NCBI GenBank assembly: GCA_000402355.1
Contig: AQRS01000037.1
Span: forward strand, 1-19,032
Origin: Candidatus Iainarchaeum andersonii SCGC AAA011-E11
GTDB lineage: Archaea > Iainarchaeota > Iainarchaeia > Iainarchaeales > Iainarchaeaceae
Reading direction: 5' to 3'
Length of the DNA: 19,032 nucleotides
Shown in pieces: positions 6,768-12,927 of the stretch; within the stretch, counting starts at the first letter, position 1; each line of letters begins with the position of its first letter. Made by a program: the position numbers and the translations under genes. Under the pieces are notes generated by a model. That model did not search any database and was not told the origin of the DNA. It worked only from the letters and a program-made list of their open reading frames with translations.

Positions 6768-7085
6768 TTATAGGTCGACGAACCTTCCGCGTTCCCTTTC
6801 ATACGCCCTTATGCGTTTGTCGAGGTTTTCAAGCATTAGAAGCAGGTTCGCGGCGCTTGCGGACTCGAGATGCGAGGATTCCATCTGCTTCTGGAGCTTC
6901 TTCAGTTCGGCCCCGAACGTTTGCCTTATTTGCCCGTCAGCTTCAATTTTTCCTGCGGCCCTTTTCCATATCGCATGAATCACGCCGTTTATCCTTGTGC
7001 GCGTTTTTGCCGGGTCGCCGTTCGGTTTAGGTGCGCGTCCGGTTTCCCGGAGTTTTTTCTCCATCGCCCTTCTTTTATATGGCAT
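6768..7085 (-). CDS. Small basic protein of unknown function
   Basis: I do not recognise this 105-residue protein. The N-terminal third is rich in Lys and Arg (KRRAMEKKLRETGRAPKPNG...) and looks disordered or nucleic-acid binding. The rest is predicted to be helical, with charged heptad-like stretches (FGAELKKLQKQMESSHLES and ENLDKRIRAYERERG) suggesting a coiled coil. There is no signal peptide, no membrane segment and no cysteine. A TATA-like block (GTTTTTTAACC on minus, 7108-7118) is centred about 27 bp before the ATG, supporting this start and a leaderless mRNA. It lies between an RNA methyltransferase gene and tRNA-Asp on the same strand, but nothing ties it to either by function. Confidence 0.6.
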   Translation of the reverse strand: MPYKRRAMEKKLRETGRAPKPNGDPAKTRTRINGVIHAIWKRAAGKIEADGQIRQTFGAELKKLQKQMESSHLESASAANLLLMLENLDKRIRAYERERGRFVDL

Positions 7086-7126
7086 GTGGATTACTTATCA
7101 GTTTTTGAGGTTAAAAAACAATTCTT

Positions 7127-8053
7127 TTATGTAGCAGTTTTCCTTATTTTTGCGTAGAAAAATGCCTGCGAATCATTGTCCTGCGGGTAAATGCGCACCG
7201 CTCTCCTCATTGTTGAATCAAATTTTTTTCCGTTGTACTGCAGCAGCCCCGGGCGCGTTTCAAAGCCCCTGACTTTCGCCTCGACAAGTTCCGCATTTCC
7301 GCCTTCAATAACGCTCTGCACCACTTCCTCGTTCTCTTCAGGAGAAAGCGAGCAGGTGCTGTAAACCATTTCGCCGTTCTGCTTCAGGGTTTCAAGGCAC
7401 TTCAATGCCAGTTTTTTCTGCAGCTCCGATTTCCACAGAACCAGTTCATTGCTCCAGTTTTTCAGCGCATCAAAATCCTTTCTCACGAGGCCTTCGGAGC
7501 TGCACGGGGCATCCAAAAGAACCTTGTCAAAAATGCCTTTCCTGTGCGCATCAAGGAGGTCCATGCGCTTCGCAACGACATTCTTCAAACCGAATTTTTT
7601 CACATTGAAGCGCAGAACCCTGAACCTTTCAACGTTCTTTTCCACCGCAACCACCCTGCCTGCTCCGTTCATGAGCGTCGCCAATTGAAGCGTCTTGTTT
7701 CCCGGAGCGGCTGTCGCATCAAGCACAACATCCTTTCTCTGCGGCGCGAGGCAAATTGCGGGAATCATTGAAGCCTTCTCCTGAAGGTTGAACAACCCAT
7801 TTTTGAACTCTTCACTTGAGCCCGGCTTTTCAACGCCTTCCAGTTCGAACGCGTTCTCGTGGAATAATTCCTTTAATTGCCAGCTTTTTTTTCGCAAATC
7901 CTTCGCAAGAATAGCGGGGCGGATTTGCAGCGAGTTCACCCAAATGCTTTTCGGCATTTTTCTGGCGCAAAAATCGAAAAAAGTTTCCGCTTCCGAGCCC
8001 ATCAGCGCGGCGTATTTTTTCCTGAATTCCTGCGGAAAGAAAGTCTGCTGCAT
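7127..8053 (-). CDS. RNA m5C methyltransferase of the NOL1/NOP2/Sun (RsmB-like) family
   Basis: This SAM-dependent enzyme methylates C5 of cytosine in tRNA or rRNA. The 308-residue protein has the family N-terminal region (IWVNSLQIRP, 37-46), SAM-binding motif I LDATAAPGNKT (111-121), acidic motif II VAVEKN (135-140), motif IV LLDAPCSSEG with Cys184 (product release), and motif VI YSTCSLSPEENE with catalytic Cys234. Both cysteines expected of this family are present. I start at the ATG at 8053 because a TATA-like CTATAAAATAG (minus, 8074-8084) is centred about 26 bp upstream. The longer frame to 8113 would place that promoter inside the gene. No separate PUA domain is seen. Whether the target is tRNA or rRNA cannot be told. 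Confidence 0.92.
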   Translation of the reverse strand: MQQTFFPQEFRKKYAALMGSEAETFFDFCARKMPKSIWVNSLQIRPAILAKDLRKKSWQLKELFHENAFELEGVEKPGSSEEFKNGLFNLQEKASMIPAICLAPQRKDVVLDATAAPGNKTLQLATLMNGAGRVVAVEKNVERFRVLRFNVKKFGLKNVVAKRMDLLDAHRKGIFDKVLLDAPCSSEGLVRKDFDALKNWSNELVLWKSELQKKLALKCLETLKQNGEMVYSTCSLSPEENEEVVQSVIEGGNAELVEAKVRGFETRPGLLQYNGKKFDSTMRRAVRIYPQDNDSQAFFYAKIRKTAT

Positions 8054-8123
8054 GAAACTAAATTGGGTTGAAACTATTTTATAGCAGACTGCAGAGCGGA
8101 TGAACCGCGCCATTTCGTTTATT

Positions 8124-9215
8124 CTAGTCGCACTTGAGGCAGATCCTGCTCACGTGCAGGATTGAGCGCGCGACCTTCGAGCCCGGCTCAATGAGATATG
8201 AGCCGTAAAGCTCCTTCACTTCAGGGTTTTCAGAGGCAACCCTCACGGTTTCCATTGCATCCACATTATGCAGCGCCTTTTTCCTCGCTTCCAGCTTTTC
8301 AGGCGTTGATTCCGGCTGGCCGCCTCCGCCGATGCATCCACCCGGGCAGGTCATTATCTCCACGACATCATACGAATGGAATTTTTCCTCGCTGCTCATC
8401 AAATCCCGCAAATTGTTCAGCCCATCAATGACCGCAACCTTCAGCATCCTCGAGCCTATTTTCACTTCGGCCTCGCGAAAACCCTTTTTCCCGCGCACCT
8501 CCTTGAAAAGAACCCTCGCTTTTTTCCCCTCGAGCTTCCACGCGACAAACCTCAGCAAAGCTTCAGAAACCCCGCCAGTTTGCCCGAACAATTGGCCTGC
8601 TCCCGAAGCCTTTCCGAGCAAACTGTCGAACCCCGTTTCATTCGCGCCGTTCAAATCGGCCTTCTTTGATTTGAGCAAAGCAGCTGCCTCTTTTGTGGTA
8701 AGAACCGCATCCACGTTATGCACGCCGTCGAACTCCATTTCAGGGCGGCGCGCTTCCATTTTTTTCACGATGCACGGCATCACAGCGACAACAAAATTTT
8801 TTTTGGCATCAATCTTCATCCTGCGCGCGTAATAGGTTTTTATGAGCGAGCCCATGCCCTGCTGCGGGCTTTTAACAGTGCAGAAGTGGTGCAAAAATTT
8901 CGGGAAAGTGTTCTCAACAAAAAAAACCGATGCAGGGCAGCAGGAAGTCAGCAATGGAAGGTCCTCCTGGTCCTCGAGCCTGTTCAGGAATTCCGTTCCT
9001 TCCTCAATTGTTACAATATCCGCGGCAACGGAGGTGTCAAACACCTTTTCAAAGCCGGCCTGCCTCAACGCGCCCACGAGCTTTTTCGTCACAATTGTTC
9101 CCGCCGGAAGGCCGAACTCCTCGCCGATAGTAACCCTAACCGCGGGCGCTACCTGCGCCATGACCATTTTCCCTTCATCCGCGAGCGCGGCATTCACGTC
9201 CTCAATCGAACCCAT
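8124..9215 (-). CDS. hydA: [FeFe]-hydrogenase, minimal form with H-cluster domain only
   Basis: The enzyme interconverts protons plus electrons and H2. All three H-cluster signatures are present: L1 TSCCP (Cys92, Cys93), L2 VMPCIVKKMEARRPE (Cys148, Lys151) and L3 EIMTCPGGCIGGGGQP (Cys290, Cys294). Also kept are the proton-path acids in IEEGTEF (Glu72, Glu75), KSPQQ (Ser116) and GQLFGQTGG. At 363 residues it begins straight at the H-domain. A TGA in frame just upstream of the ATG excludes an N-terminal FeS-cluster extension. The Trp usually found soon after TSCCP is replaced (TSCCPASVFF). The C terminus ends in CLKCD, a possible extra Cys pair. No HydE, HydF or HydG maturase is in the window. 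It is divergent from a small membrane protein, with two palindromes between the two genes. Confidence 0.93.
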   Translation of the reverse strand: MGSIEDVNAALADEGKMVMAQVAPAVRVTIGEEFGLPAGTIVTKKLVGALRQAGFEKVFDTSVAADIVTIEEGTEFLNRLEDQEDLPLLTSCCPASVFFVENTFPKFLHHFCTVKSPQQGMGSLIKTYYARRMKIDAKKNFVVAVMPCIVKKMEARRPEMEFDGVHNVDAVLTTKEAAALLKSKKADLNGANETGFDSLLGKASGAGQLFGQTGGVSEALLRFVAWKLEGKKARVLFKEVRGKKGFREAEVKIGSRMLKVAVIDGLNNLRDLMSSEEKFHSYDVVEIMTCPGGCIGGGGQPESTPEKLEARKKALHNVDAMETVRVASENPEVKELYGSYLIEPGSKVARSILHVSRICLKCD

Positions 9216-9242
9216 GCGGAATCACATCCAATTGGGGTTTTC

Positions 9243-9314
9243 GGATTAATATTACTTTATCAAAACCGTTAACGCGCGTTAAGGCTTAACTATCGTTAAG
9301 GCAACTTTTAAATC
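9243..9314. promoter_or_regulatory. Divergent promoter of hydrogenase and membrane protein with two palindromes
   Basis: Two copies of TTAAC-N4-GTTAA occur side by side: TTAACGCGCGTTAA (9269-9282) and TTAACTATCGTTAA (9286-9299, within CTTAAC...GTTAAG). The plus gene has CTTTTAAAT (9305-9313), centred about 27 bp before its ATG. The minus gene has an AT-rich TAAAGTAATATTAAT (plus strand about 9243-9258), about 30-40 bp before its ATG. Both palindromes lie between the two TATA-like boxes, so a regulator bound here could control both genes. Confidence 0.65.
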
Positions 9315-9335
9315 CCGCAACGGAGCAATAGAACC

Positions 9336-9893
9336 ATGAAACTCGATTACTCCTTTGCGCAAACCTCTGCCTCGAAACTTTCGCAGGTTTTTGCTTCGGA
9401 GAACATTTCTGTTTTTGTGCTTTCCTTTGCCGCGCTTTTCTTGCCCATTATTTTCGGGCACGCGAATTCCTTCCCCAACCAAATAATAGTCGGAACAACC
9501 GTGAACGCGCTTTTGGCGCTCTCGGCGCTTTATCTCCCGCTCAAAAAAGCCCTGCCCATAATACTGCTTCCCGCGCTTGCAGCCCTGATTTCCGGATTTA
9601 TTTTCGGTTCACTCACGAGTTTCCTTTTCTACATGGTTCCATTCATCTGGCTAGGGAATTTCGCGTTCGTTTTCCTCATAAAAAACCTTAAAGTATTGAA
9701 CGGAATGAATTACGGCGCCTCTGTTTTCTTTGCTTCCTCCATAAAAAGCGGGATAATATTTTCGGCAACGCTCGCTTTTGTCCTGCTTGGCGTTGTTCCC
9801 GCGCTTTTCCTTTTCCCCATGGGCCTGGTTCAGTTCGCGACCGCGCTTGGCGGAGGCGGAATTGCCGGCGCCGCGCTTCTATTAAAGAAATGA
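9336..9893 (+). CDS. Small polytopic membrane protein divergent from the hydrogenase
   Basis: This 185-residue protein has about six hydrophobic segments (roughly 22-42, 52-68, 72-92, 94-116, 126-155, 160-182). A soluble N-terminal stretch of about 20 residues, the Gly-rich ALGGGGIAGAALLLKK end and the lack of a classical signal peptide suggest an integral membrane protein. It has no cysteine, so it is not itself a redox-cofactor protein. Size and topology resemble S components of ECF vitamin/metal transporters, and small membrane proteins found beside [FeFe]-hydrogenases; neither is proven. The ATG sits at the expected leaderless distance from its TATA-like box. The shared promoter palindromes suggest co-regulation with the hydrogenase, perhaps as a membrane tether, ion-coupling partner or cofactor importer (inference). 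Confidence 0.7.
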   Translation: MKLDYSFAQTSASKLSQVFASENISVFVLSFAALFLPIIFGHANSFPNQIIVGTTVNALLALSALYLPLKKALPIILLPALAALISGFIFGSLTSFLFYMVPFIWLGNFAFVFLIKNLKVLNGMNYGASVFFASSIKSGIIFSATLAFVLLGVVPALFLFPMGLVQFATALGGGGIAGAALLLKK

Positions 9894-9928
9894 AAATTCG
9901 TTTTTCCTGGAATGAGCCTTGATGCCAT

Positions 9929-10768
9929 TTACGCTTCGTTGTAAATGTAGATTGCAATCACTTTCTGTATTGCCAGGCCTTCCTTCGATGTTCCGGCAGT
10001 GAACTCTGCCTTCTTTATCCTCAAAGGGTAAGGGTTATTCAGGTCAAGGTAAACCGTGCCGTCTATGTCGGAGTTGAATACTTTGCCGTCATTTGAAGTT
10101 AGCGTGTACCATCTCACCATGCCTGGAATAACTCCGGGGCCGAAGAACGGGTCACTCCCGCCGTTGTAAACAAGGCCTATCATTGCCTTGTCAATCTTGG
10201 CAGGTATCTTGTACTCTATTTCCCTGTAAACGTTGTCCCCGGAAGTGTAGAAGTTTCCCGGGGCGTAATGCCACACCAAGGTTGCGGGAACCGCGGCCTG
10301 CGCCGCTGTCAGGCTTGCCTGGCACGCCGCCTTGTCCACATTGCAGGAATTCAATGAGTCATTGCATGCTGATTTGCCAGAAACGCACTGCGTTAAGCTG
10401 GTGTTGCAGGTGATGAGCGAATCGTTTGCCTTTTCCTTGTCCGCACTGCATTTGTCAAGCTTTGCCTGGAGAGCATCCTCATTGCACTCCTGCACCGGAC
10501 ATACTTCAGCCACTTCGCATGTTGGGCATGTTTTGTTTTCGCACTCGGCTTTTCCTTTCTCGCACTGCGAAATGCTTTCGCGCGCAGAAACAAGCGCGGC
10601 GCTCGCCGCATTGTAGTCCGTCTGCGCCTGGCGTAGTTCCGTCTGCGCTATAGAGACATCCGCCTTGGCATCAGGCTCTCCCGTGCCCTGGTCGTTTCCG
10701 GTCTGAATGGTGACGCACCCGAAAAGGAAAACCAGGCCAATCAGCGCAAACAGCAATCCTGCCCTCAT
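9929..10768 (-). CDS. Lipoprotein with disulphide-rich helical stalk
   Basis: The protein begins MRAGLLFALIGLVFLFGC, a signal peptide with a lipobox ending at Cys18, so the mature protein is likely lipid-anchored outside the cell. A helical region (about 36-155) has Cys at 69, 76, 81, 84, 90, 95, 107, 121, 128, 135, 142 and 149. The last five are exactly seven apart and Cys107 is in the same register, so they would fall on one side of a coiled coil. From about 160 to 279 comes a beta-rich domain (VWHYAPGNFYTSGDNVYREI...). I chose the ATG at 10768 over the TTG at 10780 because it puts basic residue 2 right before the hydrophobic core and has a GAGTG Shine-Dalgarno-like site upstream. Function is unknown; a surface stalk or adhesin is plausible. 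Confidence 0.75.
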   Translation of the reverse strand: MRAGLLFALIGLVFLFGCVTIQTGNDQGTGEPDAKADVSIAQTELRQAQTDYNAASAALVSARESISQCEKGKAECENKTCPTCEVAEVCPVQECNEDALQAKLDKCSADKEKANDSLITCNTSLTQCVSGKSACNDSLNSCNVDKAACQASLTAAQAAVPATLVWHYAPGNFYTSGDNVYREIEYKIPAKIDKAMIGLVYNGGSDPFFGPGVIPGMVRWYTLTSNDGKVFNSDIDGTVYLDLNNPYPLRIKKAEFTAGTSKEGLAIQKVIAIYIYNEA

Positions 10769-10786
10769 TTTTTCACTCAAGCCATT

Positions 10787-10835
10787 TTAACATCGTTAAA
10801 ACAATGCGAATATCAGAGTTCTCCGATATAAAAAC
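10787..10835 (-). promoter_or_regulatory. Promoter of the lipoprotein gene with a TTAAC-N3-GTTAA palindrome
   Basis: On minus, TTTTTATAT (plus strand about 10826-10835) is a TATA-like box that predicts a start site near 10803. Downstream lies TTTTAACATCGTTAAAA (10785-10801), a palindrome like those at the hydrogenase and reductase promoters but with a 3-bp spacer. Its place at or just after the transcription start would suit a repressor. Confidence 0.45.
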
Positions 10836-10889
10836 TTTCCGATTTGTTGCTTTCCTGGTGCGCATTTTTTCTGGGCAAGGTTGTGGCTT

Positions 10890-11216
10890 TCACTTGTCCG
10901 CCAGCTCAAGCACAACTATCGAGGACAACCCCAGCATTATGCCGGCAATCTGCATCCCTGAAAGCTGTTCCCTGAAATAAAACCAGCTCACAATGGAAAG
11001 CGTAACCACATTGAAAATCACGAAAATCACGGATGCAACGGCAATGTTCTTGGATTTGAAGCTCTGCGCAAGAAAATTCAATCCAATGAGGTAAATTCCA
11101 AGGCCGAGAACATAGAGCCAGACCTTGTCGGTTTGCACCCATTGCTTCATCACAATATCCCCAACAGTCAGTATTATTCCGCCTATTGCGAGAAGGATAA
11201 TGGCCATGTCATTCAT
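10890..11216 (-). CDS. Small four-helix transporter of the SMR/EamA (DMT) type
   Basis: This 108-residue protein has four membrane helices (about 4-22, 32-52, 58-76, 84-104). A DIVMKQW motif after helix 1 and the final LSSIVVLELADK are typical of EmrE-like or half-EamA drug/metabolite transporters, which work as dimers. The conserved Glu14 of EmrE helix 1 is not obvious; Asp20 is the only acidic residue in that helix, so classic drug/proton antiport is uncertain. I start at the ATG at 11216, 28 bp after a TATA-like CTCCTAAAAACTT (minus). The longer frame to 11531 runs over the divergent ferredoxin gene. Substrate is unknown. Confidence 0.8.
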   Translation of the reverse strand: MNDMAIILLAIGGIILTVGDIVMKQWVQTDKVWLYVLGLGIYLIGLNFLAQSFKSKNIAVASVIFVIFNVVTLSIVSWFYFREQLSGMQIAGIMLGLSSIVVLELADK

Positions 11217-11276
11217 GCTGAAATTGTGCGCCGAACAAGTTTTTAGGAGTGTTGCTGCAGAAATATTTTGGTTCGA

Positions 11277-11600
11277 ATGTTTTCTTTCAAAAAGCACGTC
11301 CTCGTATGCACCTCGGAAAAGCCGGGGCATTGCGCCGAAAAAGGCGGCCCTGAATTGCTCGCTGCTTTCCGCGAGGAGGTTGCGAAGCGCGGCCTGCAGA
11401 ACGAAATTTATGTTACCAAAACCGGCTGCACCTCGCAGCATCACTGCGGGCCTACAGTAATAATTTACCCTGACGGCGTGTGGTACAAGTTGGTTACAAA
11501 AGAGGACATTCCTGAAATAATCGAGTCGCACCTGCTCGGCGGAAAAATTGTTGAAAGGATCCTGAACAGGGAAATAGGCCTGTTCAGGAAACAGGCATAA
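11277..11600 (+). CDS. Thioredoxin-like [2Fe-2S] ferredoxin
   Basis: The 107-residue protein matches the (2Fe-2S) ferredoxin domain of the thioredoxin-like fold: HVLVCTSEKPGHCAEKGG (Cys11, Cys19), a helix, then TGCTSQHHCGPTVIIYPDGVWY (Cys51, Cys57) and a final helix. These proteins carry electrons or form subunits of hydrogenases and NADH dehydrogenases. The second cysteine pair is C-x5-C with two His between, where the common pattern is C-x3-C, so the ligand set may differ. I prefer the ATG at 11277 to the TTG at 11268, since the domain starts at once after it. It diverges from the SMR gene and lies about 2 kb from the [FeFe]-hydrogenase, for which it could be an electron carrier (inference). 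Confidence 0.85.
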   Translation: MFSFKKHVLVCTSEKPGHCAEKGGPELLAAFREEVAKRGLQNEIYVTKTGCTSQHHCGPTVIIYPDGVWYKLVTKEDIPEIIESHLLGGKIVERILNREIGLFRKQA

Positions 11601-11720
11601 AACGGGTTTATTCTGCTCTAATTTGGCTTTTCTGAATCCGCGGCCCGAATGTTAGGCTTGCCATATAATTATATTGAGAGGTTTGATTAACCTCGATTTT
11701 TTCGGAAATTCTTATTAGAA

Positions 11721-11756
11721 ACCTCGTGCATTGTTTGTGCACGAGGTGTTTTTTTC
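11721..11756 (+). terminator. Perfect hairpin with T-run just before the IS5 transposase
   Basis: ACCTCGTGCA and TGCACGAGGT (11721-11730 and 11738-11747) form a perfect 10-bp stem with a 7-nt loop, followed by seven T and then the GTG start at 11757. Insertion sequences often carry such a hairpin to stop read-through transcription or to hide the start site of the transposase. Here it would block expression from outside promoters. Confidence 0.6.
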
Positions 11757-12755
11757 GTGTCTGATGGTCAGTTGAGTTTTGAGCAGTCGATGTTAAAGCA
11801 GGCGTATGTAAAGGTGCATGGTTTGGGAGACCGTTTGGTGTTCATTAAAGATGTGATTGACTGGGGGCGATTTCGGCCAATCATCGTAAGCGTGTATCAC
11901 GATAACAAGGAAACGGGTGGGAGGCCGCACACGGATGAGCTTGTGCTCGCTCGCAGTTTTGCGCTTCAGCATCTCTACAATCTGAGCGATGAGGAGTTGG
12001 AGTTCCAGCTTGCTGATAGGTTGAGTTTCAAGAATTTCATTGGGTTCACTGAGAGCGTGCCTGATTATTCCACGTTCTGGTATGCGCGAGAGCGATTGCA
12101 AAAAGCTGGAGTGGATAAGCGCATCTGGAACGAGCTGCAACGGCAGCTCGATGAGAAAGGATACAAAGCCAAGAAGGGTTCCATTCAGGATGCCTCGTTT
12201 GTAGCGGCGGATGCTGGCAGAAAACGCCAATACAAAGAAAAGCAAGCCAAGAAGCATGGCGAGAAAATCGAGTACACGCCACGTCAGTTAGCGCACATCG
12301 ACAAAGACGGCTCATTCGCCGTCAAACAGGGGCAAGTTCATTACGGGTACAAAAACCATGTCAAGCTTGACGTGAAACACAAGCTCATCCGTAAAATAAA
12401 AACAACAACCGCTAGTTTGCACGATGCAAAAATCAGCCTCGCCACCAAAGCTGATTGGAAAATGTACCGCGACAAAGGATACTTCGGCACACCACTCCCG
12501 CGAGACGTGATTGATAAAACCATGCAACGCGCCACACGCAAACACCCGTTAACTGAAAAACAAAAAGAACGCAACTACAAAATTTCACAAATTCGCTGCC
12601 AAGGTGAACGGTCATTTGGAGTAATCAAACGAACCCTCAACGGTGGATTCACCTACGTCAAAACTCTCTCTCGCGTAAGCATCAAAGAAATGTTCAAATG
12701 CCTCTCCTACAATTTGTATCAACTCGTCACGCTTGAAAGGAAACGCCTAGCGTGA
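11757..12755 (+). CDS. IS5-family DDE transposase
   Basis: The 332-residue protein has the IS5-type N-terminal helical region (GGRPHTDELVLARSFALQ...YNLSDEELEFQLADRLSF, then VPDYSTFW). Its DDE core has Asp145 in SIQDASFV, Asp223 in LHDAKIS and Glu284 in IRCQGERSFGVIK, which fits the R-x3-E-x6-K signature. VHYGYKNHVKLD is also typical of the family. All three catalytic residues are intact and the length is normal, so it may be active. The GTG start follows directly after a perfect hairpin and T-run. I see no frameshift. An IS66-family element follows on the same strand. Confidence 0.93.
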   Translation: MSDGQLSFEQSMLKQAYVKVHGLGDRLVFIKDVIDWGRFRPIIVSVYHDNKETGGRPHTDELVLARSFALQHLYNLSDEELEFQLADRLSFKNFIGFTESVPDYSTFWYARERLQKAGVDKRIWNELQRQLDEKGYKAKKGSIQDASFVAADAGRKRQYKEKQAKKHGEKIEYTPRQLAHIDKDGSFAVKQGQVHYGYKNHVKLDVKHKLIRKIKTTTASLHDAKISLATKADWKMYRDKGYFGTPLPRDVIDKTMQRATRKHPLTEKQKERNYKISQIRCQGERSFGVIKRTLNGGFTYVKTLSRVSIKEMFKCLSYNLYQLVTLERKRLA

Positions 12756-12826
12756 GCTATCGAGAGTGATGGAAAAATAATGGAAAATCGAGGAATTTCC
12801 CTTCAGAAAAGAACTGCCAAGTAGCA

Positions 12827-12890
12827 GTTCTGGGCTCAAAGCCAAAAAAAACTACTCAACAAACAAAACCAAGGGTAAATCAAAACCCTC
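12827..12890. repeat. 64-bp exact direct repeat, copy 1
   Basis: This block, beginning GTTCTGGGCTCAAAGCC and ending ATCAAAACCCTC, is identical to 14261-14324. It includes an A8 run and GGGTAAATCAAAACCCT. Its first bases overlap a 7-bp hairpin GAACTGC/GCAGTTC (12811-12817/12824-12830). It lies 72 bp after the IS5 transposase stop and 38 bp before the IS66 transposase start. Confidence 0.95.
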
Positions 12891-12927
12891 AATATGAGTA
12901 GCTACATAGGGTTTTCTCGTGTTTTAA

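Larger units (their letters stand above)
11674..12892 (+). mobile_element. IS5-family insertion sequence (ends tentative)
   Basis: The best outer ends are TTGAGAGGTTTGATTAACC (11674-11692) and the inverse of TTGAGGGTTTTGATTTACC (12874-12892), 16 of 19 matching, flanked on each side by TA, which would be a 2-bp target duplication. This gives a 1.2-kb element. A rival inner pair, CCTCGATTTT at 11691-11700 and its inverse at 12784-12793, would give a 1.1-kb element. The right end of the longer version contains the 64-bp direct repeat that also occurs after the IS66-family transposase. Confidence 0.55.

Noticed and set aside
8054..8113. Upstream start for the RNA m5C methyltransferase
   Set aside because: The TATA-like box at 8074-8084 lies inside this extension and is correctly spaced for the ATG at 8053.
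8718..9272. Open frame of 184 codons on the plus strand
   Set aside because: It is antisense to the [FeFe]-hydrogenase; low-complexity His/Arg/Phe composition is typical of a shadow.
11217..11531. N-terminal extension of the four-helix transporter
   Set aside because: It is antisense to the divergent ferredoxin gene and is not hydrophobic; the family length fits a start at 11216.
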